Part shown: piece after piece, positions 17,262-25,259 of the stretch
How positions within the stretch are numbered: the stretch's first letter is position 1
How the letters are laid out: each line of letters starts with the position of its first letter
Assembly (NCBI RefSeq): GCF_007096885.1
Contig: NZ_VJNO01000039.1
Span: forward strand, 1-64,000
Source of the DNA: Streptomyces sp. 130
GTDB taxonomy: Bacteria; Actinomycetota; Actinomycetes; Streptomycetales; Streptomycetaceae
Length of the DNA stretch: 64,000 nt
Direction: 5' to 3'
Position numbers and translations under genes: made by a program
The notes under the pieces: generated by a model
The model's input: only the letters and a program-made list of their open reading frames with translations
Told to the model about the DNA's origin: nothing
The model's database searches: none

Positions 17262-17747
17262 ATGAATATCCACGTCCGGGCCTTCGACCACCCCGATGCC
17301 GTCAAACTCAACGACCGCGTGCAGCTCGAATACGCCGAGCGCTACGGCGATGGGGGCGATGTCACACCGCTGGACGCCACGATGTTCGACCCGCCTCACG
17401 GCCTGTACCTGATCGCGTACGACGCGTCGGACCAGCCCGTCGCCACGGGCGGCTGGCGCTCCCAGGAGCGCAACGACGAGGGCTACTCGGACGGCGACGC
17501 CGAGCTGAAGCGGATGTACGTCATACCGGAGGGCCGCGGCCAGGGTCTGGCCCGCCGCATCCTGGCCGCCCTGGAGGCGGACGCCCGTGCCGCGGGCCGC
17601 ACCCGCATGGTCCTGGAGACCGGCGACCGCCAGCCGGAGGCCATCGCCCTGTACCTCTCCAGCGGCTACACCCCGTGCGAGAAGTTCGGCCACTACCGCA
17701 CGTACGACAGCAGCCGCTGCTTCGCGAAGCCGCTCAGGGAGCGGTGA
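17262..17747 (+). CDS. GNAT-family N-acetyltransferase
   Basis: A 161-residue single-domain acetyltransferase. Motif A reads KRMYVIPEGRGQGLARRILAAL, with RGQGLA as the acetyl-CoA pyrophosphate loop, and motif B is AIALYLSSGYTPCEKFGHYR. The substrate is unknown. It diverges from xthA with 49 bases between starts, so the promoters overlap. ATG 17262 lacks a Shine-Dalgarno sequence and sits at the expected distance from a -10 box, pointing to leaderless translation. Confidence 0.88.
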   Translation: MNIHVRAFDHPDAVKLNDRVQLEYAERYGDGGDVTPLDATMFDPPHGLYLIAYDASDQPVATGGWRSQERNDEGYSDGDAELKRMYVIPEGRGQGLARRILAALEADARAAGRTRMVLETGDRQPEAIALYLSSGYTPCEKFGHYRTYDSSRCFAKPLRER

Positions 17748-17811
17748 GAGCGACCCCTTCCGCGTCCGCGCGCGGGATGCCCGGGGCTGTCCAACAATGG
17801 CTGTGTCCGTG

Positions 17812-17849
17812 CGCTTCCCGCGCCTGCTCACGTGCCCGCGCGGGAAGCG
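17812..17849 (+). terminator. Hairpin between the GNAT and phosphatase genes
   Basis: CGCTTCCCGCGC (17812-17823) and its perfect complement (17838-17849) form a 12-bp stem with a 14-base loop. It could terminate the GNAT transcript or be a leader structure 36 bases before the phosphatase start. Confidence 0.6.
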
Positions 17850-17885
17850 GACACGGTTCGGGCCGAAGAAGGGAGGCGCCGCGGG

Positions 17886-19055
17886 ATGCGTGCCGGGCGT
17901 CGTGACGGGAGCTTGCGTGAAGGGAGCGACCGTGACGGGCAGGACGGGGAACCGGCGGCGTCGGGCCGGCGCCCCAGGGCGGCGGTGCTGGGCACCGCCC
18001 TCCTCCTGTGCACCCTGGTGGCGGTGCTGCAGCTGAGCACCCCGCCCTCCTCGCACATCGCCTCGGTGCTGGTCGCCGTCCCGGCCGTCATCTCGTTCGG
18101 GTTCGGGCCGCCGGTGATCATCGGCTCGGCGGCGGTGGCGGTGGGCATCCGCTGGCTGCTCCTGCCGACCGAACCGCACCGGATCGGCTCCGCGATCGGC
18201 ACCACCGTGGTGATCTGCGTCATCGCCGCCCTGAGCTGCTTCGTGGTGCGCCACGTGGAACGGGAGACGACGCGGCTGCGGAAGGTGGTGTCCGTCGCCG
18301 AGACCGCGCAGCGGGCGGTGCTGCGCCCGCCGCCCGAGACGCTGGGCCCCTTCCGTACGGCCGCGAGCTATCTGGCCGCCGAGCAGTACGCGCGCATCGG
18401 GGGCGACCTCTACGCGGTGGTGGACACCCGGTTCGGTGTCCGCGCGCTCATCGGGGACGTACGCGGGAAGGGGCTCGATGCCGTGTCCACCGCGGCGACG
18501 GTCCTCGGCTCGTTCCACGAGGCGGCGTACGAGGAAGCCACCCTGGGCCGCCTGGCCGGACGGCTCGACACCGGCCTGAACCGCTTCCTGCGCGACGAGG
18601 AGGCGTTCGTCACCGCTCTCCTGATCCAGATCGCGCCGGACGGTCACACGGAGGCGTACTCCTGCGGCCACCCGCCCTCACTCGTACTGCGCGACGGCGC
18701 GGCCCAGGAGCTCCCGGCCGGCACCGGCCTCCCCCTCGGGCTCAGCGCCCTCGCGAGCGCACCCGCCGACGCGGACGGCCCGCAGTCGGCCGGAACGCTG
18801 CTGCGCCCCGGCGACACGATCCTGCTGTACACCGATGGCATCGCGGAGGCCCGGAACGACGCCGGAACCTTCTACCCGCTCGCCGACCGCCTGACGGCCT
18901 ACCAGCGCGCGCATTCCCCGCCGGTCGACCCGCAACACCTGCTCACCTGGCTGCTCGAGGACGCCCAGGAATACAGCAGCGCCGACACCTACGACGACGC
19001 GGCGCTCCTGGCCCTCGCCTGGCCGCCCGGCCCGGAGCCCGGACGACTCCCGTGA
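17886..19055 (+). CDS. Membrane PP2C/SpoIIE-type serine phosphatase
   Basis: A 389-residue protein. A basic N-terminus is followed by three or four membrane segments (about residues 33-130, including VLGTALLLCTLVAVLQL and GTTVVICVIAALSCFVV). A short linker leads to a cytoplasmic SpoIIE/PP2C domain (about 150-380) with GGDLYAVV, GDVRGKGLDAVS, YSCGHPPSLVL and LLYTDGIAEARN, which include the metal-binding Asp residues. Such phosphatases dephosphorylate anti-anti-sigma (SpoIIAA-like) proteins. ATG 17886 is favoured by GGGAGG 9 bases upstream; an upstream GTG at 17832 lies in the hairpin. The partner anti-sigma system is not adjacent. Confidence 0.9.
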   Translation: MRAGRRDGSLREGSDRDGQDGEPAASGRRPRAAVLGTALLLCTLVAVLQLSTPPSSHIASVLVAVPAVISFGFGPPVIIGSAAVAVGIRWLLLPTEPHRIGSAIGTTVVICVIAALSCFVVRHVERETTRLRKVVSVAETAQRAVLRPPPETLGPFRTAASYLAAEQYARIGGDLYAVVDTRFGVRALIGDVRGKGLDAVSTAATVLGSFHEAAYEEATLGRLAGRLDTGLNRFLRDEEAFVTALLIQIAPDGHTEAYSCGHPPSLVLRDGAAQELPAGTGLPLGLSALASAPADADGPQSAGTLLRPGDTILLYTDGIAEARNDAGTFYPLADRLTAYQRAHSPPVDPQHLLTWLLEDAQEYSSADTYDDAALLALAWPPGPEPGRLP

Positions 19056-19060
19056 ACGCC

Positions 19061-19098
19061 GAAGGCCCCGCCCGGTCTTGCGACCGGACGGGGCCTTC
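19061..19098 (+). terminator. Terminator of the SpoIIE-phosphatase gene
   Basis: GAAGGCCCCGCCCGGTC and its complement form a 17-bp stem with one mismatch and a TTGC tetraloop, ending in GTTGTG, immediately after the stop codon. Confidence 0.85.
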
Positions 19099-19109
19099 GT
19101 TGTGTGCAG

Positions 19110-19183
19110 TGGACCTGTGGGGATTTGAACCCCAGACCCCCTCGATGCGAACGAGGTGCGCTACCAGACTGCGCCACAGGCCC
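19110..19183 (-). tRNA. tRNA-Ala(CGC)
   Basis: A 74-base cloverleaf on the minus strand. The acceptor is GGGCCTG/CAGGTCC, the D-arm GCGC...GCGC, the anticodon stem CCTCG/CGAGG with loop TTCGCAT (anticodon CGC, reading GCG), and the T-arm contains GGTTCAAATCC. The G3.U70 wobble pair, the alanine identity element, is present. CCA is not encoded. Confidence 0.97.
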
Positions 19184-19280
19184 TTGCGACGTGTGAAACT
19201 CTAGCACCCTCCAGGGGGTGCTCGGAAATCCGTTCCGCGCTGGTCAGCCGTGGCGTGGCTCACGTCCGTCCGGCGCGGGG

Positions 19281-20396
19281 TCACTCGTTGGCCGCGCGGG
19301 GGCGGTCGCCGTCCTCGTACTGGTCGAAGAGCGGGGTGCGGCCCCGGTCGCGGGAGCGGCGGGACTGCGGGGAGCGCCGGCGCGGCGCCGGGTCCGCCGG
19401 GGGTGCCGCCGGGTCCGGCTGGGCCGGCTCGGCGGTGCTGGAGCGGGCCGCGCTCCAGGTCTCCGGGTCGCCGACCTCGACCCCGCCCGTGGCGCGCGGG
19501 GCGACCGGGGCGGTGACGTAGGTGGGCAGGGGCACCGGGACCGGCTCCCAGCTGTCGCCCTGGACCCGGCCGCGCTCGCGCTGCTGGTCCACCCACTCCG
19601 CGTGGTCCGTCTGCTCGACCAGGGCGCGGCGGCCGGCCTCCTGCGGGGAGACCGTGGGCGTCGGCTCGGGGACCGGGTGGCGCGGCTCGGAATCCTCGTC
19701 GGCCTCGGCCGGGGCGGTGGCGGCGGGCTGGTGGCGGCGGGGGCGGTTCTCGCGGAGCCGCTGGGCCGCCACCTCGGCGCGCCGCTGGTCCATCGTGAAG
19801 GCGAACCGGCGCCGCTCATGGGCCCTCAGGTGCCCGATGTACGCGCTGAGGAGCACCGCCGGGACCGCGGGCGCCCACAGGAAGCGCAGGCCGCCGACAG
19901 CCGCGACGATCGCGCCGAGCGTGAAGGCGAGGAAGAGGATCACGGTGGTGCGCCGGCGACGTGCGAGGACCTGGAGGCGCTGCGCGCGCCGGGCGCGTTC
20001 CGCGTCGATGCCACCGGGGCGCGCGCGCCGGGGGGCGGCGGGCTCGGCGCCGCGCCGGTTGCGGGGGGCGCGCTCCGGCGTAGCGGCCGGGTCGTGCATC
20101 CGGGCCTCGGTGTGCGCCGGGGGCGCGGCGAAGGCCCGGACGTCGACGGGGTCCATTCGGTCCGTGCTCGCGTCCGGGTCGGTGTCGGGTGCCGCCTCGT
20201 CCTCGGTGCGCTCCTGGAGCCCCTTGGCATACCGGCGCTCCATCGCCGCCCGGCCGGACAGCAGCCGGATGGCGGTGCTGAAACGCTCCGTCGGACGCTC
20301 TTCGTTCAGCTCGTCCTGCCTGCGGAGCCACATCGGCACCAAGTAGGCGGCCCAGGCCCCGACGATGACTGCGTAGATGAGGCCGCTGCTGCTCAC
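19281..20396 (-). CDS. sepX: SepX/GlpR divisome membrane protein
   Basis: A 371-residue protein. It has an N-terminal membrane helix (LIYAVIVGAWAAYLVPMWL, residues 6-24), a long charged cytoplasmic segment, a second hydrophobic pair (TVILFLAFTLGAIVAAVGG and APAVPAVLLSAYIGHL, about 152-190), and a proline-rich disordered tail. This matches the actinobacterial SepX/GlpR family, which works with FtsZ and the gephyrin-like protein Glp (MoeA-like) at division sites. The neighbourhood (rimJ-like, mog, moaC, moeA, galU) is the conserved sepX/glp block, supporting the call. GTG 20396 has no clear ribosome site but TACGGT 7 bases upstream, so leaderless translation is possible. Confidence 0.85.
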   Translation of the reverse strand: MSSSGLIYAVIVGAWAAYLVPMWLRRQDELNEERPTERFSTAIRLLSGRAAMERRYAKGLQERTEDEAAPDTDPDASTDRMDPVDVRAFAAPPAHTEARMHDPAATPERAPRNRRGAEPAAPRRARPGGIDAERARRAQRLQVLARRRRTTVILFLAFTLGAIVAAVGGLRFLWAPAVPAVLLSAYIGHLRAHERRRFAFTMDQRRAEVAAQRLRENRPRRHQPAATAPAEADEDSEPRHPVPEPTPTVSPQEAGRRALVEQTDHAEWVDQQRERGRVQGDSWEPVPVPLPTYVTAPVAPRATGGVEVGDPETWSAARSSTAEPAQPDPAAPPADPAPRRRSPQSRRSRDRGRTPLFDQYEDGDRPRAANE

Positions 20397-20491
20397 ATCT
20401 CACACCGTAGAGGGGTTTGCGCGGAGGCATCCGCCAATTGGCCCGGTGTGTCGCACGATCCGGCCGATATCGCGGTCTTTTTTTGTGAAGG

Positions 20492-20525
20492 GTTCGGATC
20501 GGCCGAAGGAGTTCGGATCAGCCGA
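20492..20525. repeat. Direct repeat upstream of sepX
   Basis: GTTCGGATCGGCCGA (20492-20506) and GTTCGGATCAGCCGA (20511-20525), period 19 bp, lie in the 156-base gap between the GNAT gene and sepX. The spacing of about two helical turns suits a DNA-binding protein. An AT-rich hairpin (GAGTAAT/ATTACTC, 20530-20558) overlaps the GNAT stop. Confidence 0.5.
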
Positions 20526-20552
20526 TCGAGAGTAATTCGAACAAACTTTTTA

Positions 20553-21176
20553 TTACTCGGGTGGTTCCGGCTGGTCCGTACGGGGAGCCGGTCGCGACCG
20601 GTGCCACCTCCGCAGCAGCCCGTCCGGCACTTCCTCCGCCGTGAGTGCGTAGATCAGATGGTCGCGCCACGCCCCGTCGATGTGCAGATAACGCGGACGC
20701 AGCCCCTCCTCGCGGAATCCCAGTTTTTCCACGACCCGCCGGCTCGGCCCGTTCTCGGGCCGAATGCACACCTCGATGCGATGAAGTCCCACCACCTGGA
20801 AGCAGTGGTCGACGGCGAGCGCGACGGCGGTCGGCATCACCCCGCGCCCGGCCACCTCCCGGTCCACCCAGTAACCGACGTGCCCCGAGCACATCGAGCC
20901 CCAGGTGATCCCGGCGACGGTCAGCTGCCCGACCAGCCGGCCCCGGTACTCGATGGCGAACGGCAGCATCCGGCCCGCGTTCGCCTCGGCACGCAGATGA
21001 CGGATCATCTGGCGGTACGTGGGCCGCTGGGCGACCGGTCCGCCGGGCGCGGGCGGCGGGACCGTGGCCTCCCAGGGGCGCAGCCAGTCCCGGTTGCGCC
21101 GGTTGACCTCGCGCCAGTCGCGCTGGTCGCGCAGCTTGATGGGCCGGAGGGCGACATCGCCGTCCGCCAGGATCAC
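20553..21176 (-). CDS. RimJ/RimL-like GNAT acetyltransferase
   Basis: A 207-residue acetyltransferase of the ribosomal-protein N-acetyltransferase class. Features are the opening VALRPIKLRDQRDWREVNRRN, a WGSMCSGHVGYWVD strand pair, motif A (REVAGRGVMPTAVALAVDHCF) and motif B (RPENGPSRRVVEKLGFREEG). It lies 17 bases after mog within the conserved mog-moaC-moeA block on the same strand. GTG 21176 is the start. The target may be a ribosomal protein or a small amine; genome context alone cannot tell. Confidence 0.88.
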   Translation of the reverse strand: MILADGDVALRPIKLRDQRDWREVNRRNRDWLRPWEATVPPPAPGGPVAQRPTYRQMIRHLRAEANAGRMLPFAIEYRGRLVGQLTVAGITWGSMCSGHVGYWVDREVAGRGVMPTAVALAVDHCFQVVGLHRIEVCIRPENGPSRRVVEKLGFREEGLRPRYLHIDGAWRDHLIYALTAEEVPDGLLRRWHRSRPAPRTDQPEPPE

Positions 21177-21193
21177 CGGCCAGGTCGGGACGT

Positions 21194-21709
21194 TCAGCTC
21201 GGGCTCCCGGGTCGGGCATGGTCGCCGCCGCGGAGCTGGTCCACGGCGTGCACCAGGAGCCGTTCGAGGACGGCGAGCCCGTCGCGCACCCCGCCGGTCG
21301 AGCCGGGGAGGTTGACGATCAGGGTGCGGCCGGCCACGCCCGCCAGACCGCGCGAGAGCGCGGCGGTGGGCACCTTGTCGCGGCCCTCGGCCCGGATCGC
21401 CTCGGGGATGCCGGGCACCTCGTGGTCCAGGACGCGGCGGGTGGCCTCCGGGGTGCGGTCGGTGGGCGAGATGCCCGTACCGCCGGTGGTGACGACCACG
21501 TCGTACGCGGCGGCCACCGCGCCTCGCAGCGCCCGCTCGACCGGGTCGCCGTCGGGCACGACCTTTGGGCCGTCCACGGTGAAGCCGAGCCCCGTCAGCG
21601 CCTCGGCGATCAGCGGCCCGCCCTTGTCCGCGTAGACCCCGGCGGACGCGCGGTTCGACGCGGTCACGACGAGGGCGCGGTACGGGGCCGGGGCGCCGGC
21701 GGCGCTCAC
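21194..21709 (-). CDS. mog: Molybdopterin adenylyltransferase-like protein (MogA/MoaB family)
   Basis: A 171-residue MoCF-fold protein with TASNRASAGVYADKGGP, VVTTGGTGISPTDRTPEATR (the conserved GGTG...D loop binding molybdopterin) and LIVNLPGSTGGVRDGL. It adenylylates molybdopterin before metal insertion. GTG 21709 overlaps the moaC stop by GTGA. Part of the moeA-moaC-mog run; because this MoeA copy belongs to the glp/sepX neighbourhood, the pathway role may be shared with cell division. Confidence 0.92.
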   Translation of the reverse strand: MSAAGAPAPYRALVVTASNRASAGVYADKGGPLIAEALTGLGFTVDGPKVVPDGDPVERALRGAVAAAYDVVVTTGGTGISPTDRTPEATRRVLDHEVPGIPEAIRAEGRDKVPTAALSRGLAGVAGRTLIVNLPGSTGGVRDGLAVLERLLVHAVDQLRGGDHARPGSPS

Positions 21710-22206
21710 GCGCCGGTCCCGGGGGTCTGGACGCGTACGTAGTCGCCGGACTTGCCGCCCGACTTCGCCTCGACCCGGATGTCCGTGATGACCGCGGCCT
21801 TGTCGACCGCCTTGACCATGTCCACGACGGTGAGCGCGGCGACCGACACCGCGGTCAGGGCCTCCATCTCGACGCCCGTGCGGTCGGTGGTCTTCACCGT
21901 GGCGGTGATCTCCACGGCGTCGTCGGCCACGCTCAGCTCGACGGCGACCCCGGAGACGGCCAGCGGGTGGCAGAGGGGGATCAGGTCCGGGGTGCGCTTG
22001 GCGCCCATGATCCCGGCGATCCTCGCGGTGGCGAGGGCGTCGCCCTTGGGGACCCCCTCGCCCCGGAGCAGTCCGATCACACGCGGCGACACGAGGACCC
22101 GGCCGCAGGCCGTGGCGACGCGCGCGGTGACGTCCTTCCCGGAGACGTCGACCATCCGGGCGGCGCCCGCCTCGTCGATGTGCGTCAGCCTGTTCTGCGT
22201 ACTCAA
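21706..22206 (-). CDS. moaC: Cyclic pyranopterin monophosphate synthase accessory protein MoaC
   Basis: A 166-residue MoaC. Hallmarks are RLTHIDEAGAARMVDVSGK, the GRVLVSP stretch, IAGIMGAKRTPDLIPLCHPL and GVEMEALTAVSVAALTVVDM then VKAVDKAAVITDI, containing the catalytic Lys and Asp residues. It converts the MoaA product to cyclic pyranopterin monophosphate. The start is TTG 22206 (GGCGGAG upstream), giving the usual STQNRLTHID opening; no ATG is in range. Translationally coupled to mog. Confidence 0.93.
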   Translation of the reverse strand: MSTQNRLTHIDEAGAARMVDVSGKDVTARVATACGRVLVSPRVIGLLRGEGVPKGDALATARIAGIMGAKRTPDLIPLCHPLAVSGVAVELSVADDAVEITATVKTTDRTGVEMEALTAVSVAALTVVDMVKAVDKAAVITDIRVEAKSGGKSGDYVRVQTPGTGA

Positions 22207-22326
22207 CTCACTCCGCCTAGCGGTAGGGCGCCGGATTCCCCGGGCCGCACCGGGGCGCGGGCCGGAGGCCGGGGGGTGTCCCCCGGACGGCACAGCGCCA
22301 GATACCGTACCGCCACCGGGGCGCGG

Positions 22327-23637
22327 TCAGCGGAGCAGGACCACCTCGGTGTCGGAGCCGGGCTCGGCGGAGGTGACGTCCTCGCGGAGCACGATCAGGG
22401 CGTCCGCCCGGGCGAGCGCGGCGATCAGATACGAGCCGGAGCCGCCGACGGGCGTGACGGTGCCGGCCTCGGCGTCGTACGTCCCGCGCAGGAACTGGCG
22501 CTTCCCGGCGGGCGAGGACAGGGCCTTGTCGGCGACGAGGGTGGCCTTCGCGGTCCGGCGGTCGACGGCGGGCAGGCCCATCAGGGCGCGGATCGCGGGG
22601 CGGACGAAGAGCTCGAAGGAGACGTAGCTGGAGACCGGGTTCCCGGGGAGGGCGAGCAGCGGGGTGTGGTCGGGGCCGATGGAGCCGAAGCCCTGCGGTT
22701 TGCCCGGCTGCATGGCGAGCTTCCGGAAGTCCACGCCGCCGCCCGGCTCGTCCTCGTCGCCGACGGAGGACAGGGCCTCCTTCACCACGTCGTACGCGCC
22801 GACGCTGACGCCGCCCGTGGTGACGACGAGGTCGGCGCGGATGAGCTGGTCCTCGATGGTGGCGCGCAGGGTCTGGGCGTCGTCGGCGACGGCACCGACG
22901 CGGTAGGCGATGGCCCCGGCGTCCCGGGCGGCGGCGGTGAGGGCGAAGCTGTTGGAGTCGTAGATCTGCCCGCCCGTCAGCTCGCCGCCGGGCTGCACGA
23001 GTTCGCTGCCGGTGGACAGGACGACGACGCGGGGGCGGGGCCGCACCCTGACGGTGGAGCGGCCGATCGCGGCGAGCAGGCCGATCTGGGGCGGTCCGAT
23101 CACCGTGCCCGCCTTGAGGGCGAGGTCGCCGGGGCGCACGTCGCTGCCCCGCTCCCGGACGTGGGCGCGCGCCTCGGCGGGGCGGTGGACGCGGACCTCT
23201 CCGCCGGCGCCCTCCGGGGCGTCGCTGTGGGCGCGCATCGCGGCGGCGGGGCCCTCGCCCGTACCGCCGTCGGTCCACTCGACGGGGACGACGGCCTCGG
23301 CGCCCTCCGGGAGCGGGGCGCCGGTCATGATGCGGGCGGCCTCGCCCGCACCGACGCGCCGGCCGGGACCGAGGCCGTCGTCGCCGGCCGCGACGTCCCC
23401 GATGACGGTGAGGACCGCGGGGAACTCCTCCGTGGCGCCCTCGACGTCGGCGACGCGGACCGCGTAACCGTCCATCGAGCTGTTGTCGAAGGGCGGCAGG
23501 GCGACCTCCACCACGACGTCCTCGACCAGGACGCAGCCCTGGGCCTCGGGCAGTCGCAGCTCGATGGGTTCGAGCGGCTTCACCGCGGCGAGGATGTCTT
23601 CCAGGTGCTCGTCCACCGACCAGATCGTGCTGCTCAA
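22327..23637 (-). CDS. moeA: MoeA-family protein, probable gephyrin-like divisome protein Glp
   Basis: A 436-residue molybdopterin molybdenumtransferase-like protein. It has an N-terminal SVDEHLEDILAAVKPLEPIEL, PPFDNSSMDGYAVR, IMTGAPLPEGAEAVVPVE, the MoCF domain VVLSTGSELV and TTGGVSVGAYDVVKEAL, then ALPGNPVSSYVSFELF and a beta-barrel domain IV. Its position with galU upstream and sepX downstream is the actinobacterial glp locus, whose product in corynebacteria is a gephyrin-like FtsZ partner recruited by GlpR. It retains catalytic-looking motifs, so it may do both jobs. TTG 23637 starts 4 bases after galU with GGAG inside the galU end. Confidence 0.9.
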   Translation of the reverse strand: MSSTIWSVDEHLEDILAAVKPLEPIELRLPEAQGCVLVEDVVVEVALPPFDNSSMDGYAVRVADVEGATEEFPAVLTVIGDVAAGDDGLGPGRRVGAGEAARIMTGAPLPEGAEAVVPVEWTDGGTGEGPAAAMRAHSDAPEGAGGEVRVHRPAEARAHVRERGSDVRPGDLALKAGTVIGPPQIGLLAAIGRSTVRVRPRPRVVVLSTGSELVQPGGELTGGQIYDSNSFALTAAARDAGAIAYRVGAVADDAQTLRATIEDQLIRADLVVTTGGVSVGAYDVVKEALSSVGDEDEPGGGVDFRKLAMQPGKPQGFGSIGPDHTPLLALPGNPVSSYVSFELFVRPAIRALMGLPAVDRRTAKATLVADKALSSPAGKRQFLRGTYDAEAGTVTPVGGSGSYLIAALARADALIVLREDVTSAEPGSDTEVVLLR

Positions 23638-23641
23638 CGTG

Positions 23642-24544
23642 TTACATCTCCTCGGTGACGTACCGGCGGAGCCAACTGCGGAACTCCGGTCCCAGATCTT
23701 CACGTTCGCACGCGAGTCTGACAATGGCACGCAGATAGTCGCTGCGGTCGCCGGTGTCGTAGCGGCGGCCCTTGAAGACGACGCCGTGCACGGGTCCGCC
23801 GGCCTTCTCGTCCTCGGCGAGCAGTTGGAGGGCGTCGGTCAGCTGGATCTCGTTGCCCCGGCCGGGCTCGGTCCGGCGCAGTATCCCGAACACGGCGGGG
23901 TCCAGGACGTAGCGGCCGATGACCGCGAGGTTGCTGGGCGCGTCGGCCGGTTCCGGCTTCTCGACCAGCCCGGTGACGCGTACGACGTCCGCCTCGGCGG
24001 TGGGCTCGACGGCCGCGCAGCCGTACTGGTGGATCATCGAGGGCGGGACCTCCATGAGCGCGATGACGCTGCCGCCCTCGCGCTCCTGGATCTCGGTCAT
24101 CCGGGTCAGCAGCGGGTCGCGGGGGTCGATCAGGTCGTCGCCCAGGAGGACCGCGAACGGCTCGTCGCCGACGTGCGGCGCGGCGCACAGGACGGCGTGG
24201 CCCAGGCCCCGGGGGTCGCCCTGGCGGACGTAGTGCATGGTGGCGAGGTCGGTGGACTCGCGGACCTTGCGCAGCCGGTCGGCGTCGCCCTTGCGGGTCA
24301 GGGCGCCCTCCAGCTCGTAGTTCCGGTCGAAGTGGTCCTCCAGGGGGCGCTTGTTGCGGCCGGTGACCATCAGGACGTCGTGCAGCCCGGCGGCCACCGC
24401 TTCCTCGACGACGTACTGGATGGCAGGCTTGTCGACGACAGGCAGCATCTCCTTGGGAGTGGCCTTCGTGGCCGGAAGGAAGCGGGTCCCGAGGCCCGCC
24501 GCCGGGATGACGGCCTTGCTGATCCTGGAGCTCGACTGGGTCAT
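23642..24544 (-). CDS. galU: UTP-glucose-1-phosphate uridylyltransferase
   Basis: A 300-residue nucleotidyltransferase. It has VIPAAGLGTRFLPATKATPKE (UTP-binding loop and catalytic residues), KPAIQYVVEEA, VTGRNKRPLEDHFD, VLLGDDLID and VEKP further on, the standard GalU order. It makes UDP-glucose for trehalose, glycogen-independent glycans and cell-wall polymers. ATG 24544 has no good ribosome site but TAAGGT about 7 bases upstream, so the message may be leaderless. First gene of the galU-moeA-moaC-mog-GNAT run. Confidence 0.95.
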   Translation of the reverse strand: MTQSSSRISKAVIPAAGLGTRFLPATKATPKEMLPVVDKPAIQYVVEEAVAAGLHDVLMVTGRNKRPLEDHFDRNYELEGALTRKGDADRLRKVRESTDLATMHYVRQGDPRGLGHAVLCAAPHVGDEPFAVLLGDDLIDPRDPLLTRMTEIQEREGGSVIALMEVPPSMIHQYGCAAVEPTAEADVVRVTGLVEKPEPADAPSNLAVIGRYVLDPAVFGILRRTEPGRGNEIQLTDALQLLAEDEKAGGPVHGVVFKGRRYDTGDRSDYLRAIVRLACEREDLGPEFRSWLRRYVTEEM

Positions 24545-24650
24545 GCGCTGAACCTTAACGGGGCCACATGGGCGGAAGATGAGGCTCCGGTTAACTTTGT
24601 CCTCATATAGCCCTGTCCGAGAGGCCGGTGGGTGCCCGTTGAACCCCGAC

Positions 24651-25235
24651 ATGTCCGCGAAGGCCGTACTGCGGCGCGATCTGCTCGCGGCGCGCCGCCT
24701 TCTGACGGACCAGGACGTCGAACGGGCCGCCACGGTTCTCGCCGGCCACGCGCTCGGCCTGCCGGAGCTGAGCGGGGCCCGTACCGTCGCCGCCTACGTC
24801 TCGGTGGGGCGCGAGCCGGGCACCCGCGCACTGCTGGACGCGCTGCGCGCGCGGGGCGTACGGGTGCTGCTGCCGGTGCTCCTCGCCGACAACGACCTGG
24901 ACTGGGCGCCGTACGAGGGCGCGGAGGGGCTCGCCAAGGCGGGGCGCGGGCTGCTCGAACCCACCGGCGGGCGGCTGGGCCCCGATGCCGTCCTGGAGGC
25001 GGACGCGGTGCTGCTGCCCGGGCTCGCGGTGGACGCGCGCGGCATGCGTCTGGGGCGCGGCGGCGGCAGCTACGACCGGGTGCTGGCCCGCCTCACGGCC
25101 GCCGGTGCCACGCCCGCGCTGATCGTCCTGCTGTACGCGGACGAGGTCACCGCACAGGTGCCGGCGGAGCCGCACGACTTCCCCGTGGACGCGGTGGTCA
25201 CACCCGAAGGCCCCCGGCGCTTCGGCGTGGGCTGA
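24651..25235 (+). CDS. 5-formyltetrahydrofolate cyclo-ligase
   Basis: The protein is about 194 residues and carries the family signature AKAVLRRDLLAARRLL at the N-terminus (ATP/folate Arg/Lys), VAAYVSVGREPGT, and the highly conserved RLGRGGGSYDRVLARL glycine loop near the C-terminus. It converts 5-formyl-THF to 5,10-methenyl-THF with ATP. ATG 24651 is used; an in-frame TTG at 24639 would add four residues and has a slightly better GGTGGG upstream. Divergent from galU, as in many actinobacteria. Confidence 0.92.
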   Translation: MSAKAVLRRDLLAARRLLTDQDVERAATVLAGHALGLPELSGARTVAAYVSVGREPGTRALLDALRARGVRVLLPVLLADNDLDWAPYEGAEGLAKAGRGLLEPTGGRLGPDAVLEADAVLLPGLAVDARGMRLGRGGGSYDRVLARLTAAGATPALIVLLYADEVTAQVPAEPHDFPVDAVVTPEGPRRFGVG

Positions 25236-25248
25236 AGCACCGGGGGCC
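25209..25248. terminator. Bidirectional terminator at the cyclo-ligase stop
   Basis: GGCCCCCGGCGCTTC (25209-25223) pairs with 25234-25248 with one mismatch and a 10-base loop. It overlaps the end of the cyclo-ligase gene and ends 11 bases before the convergent acylase stop. Confidence 0.75.
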
Positions 25249-25259
25249 CTGAGGGGTAC

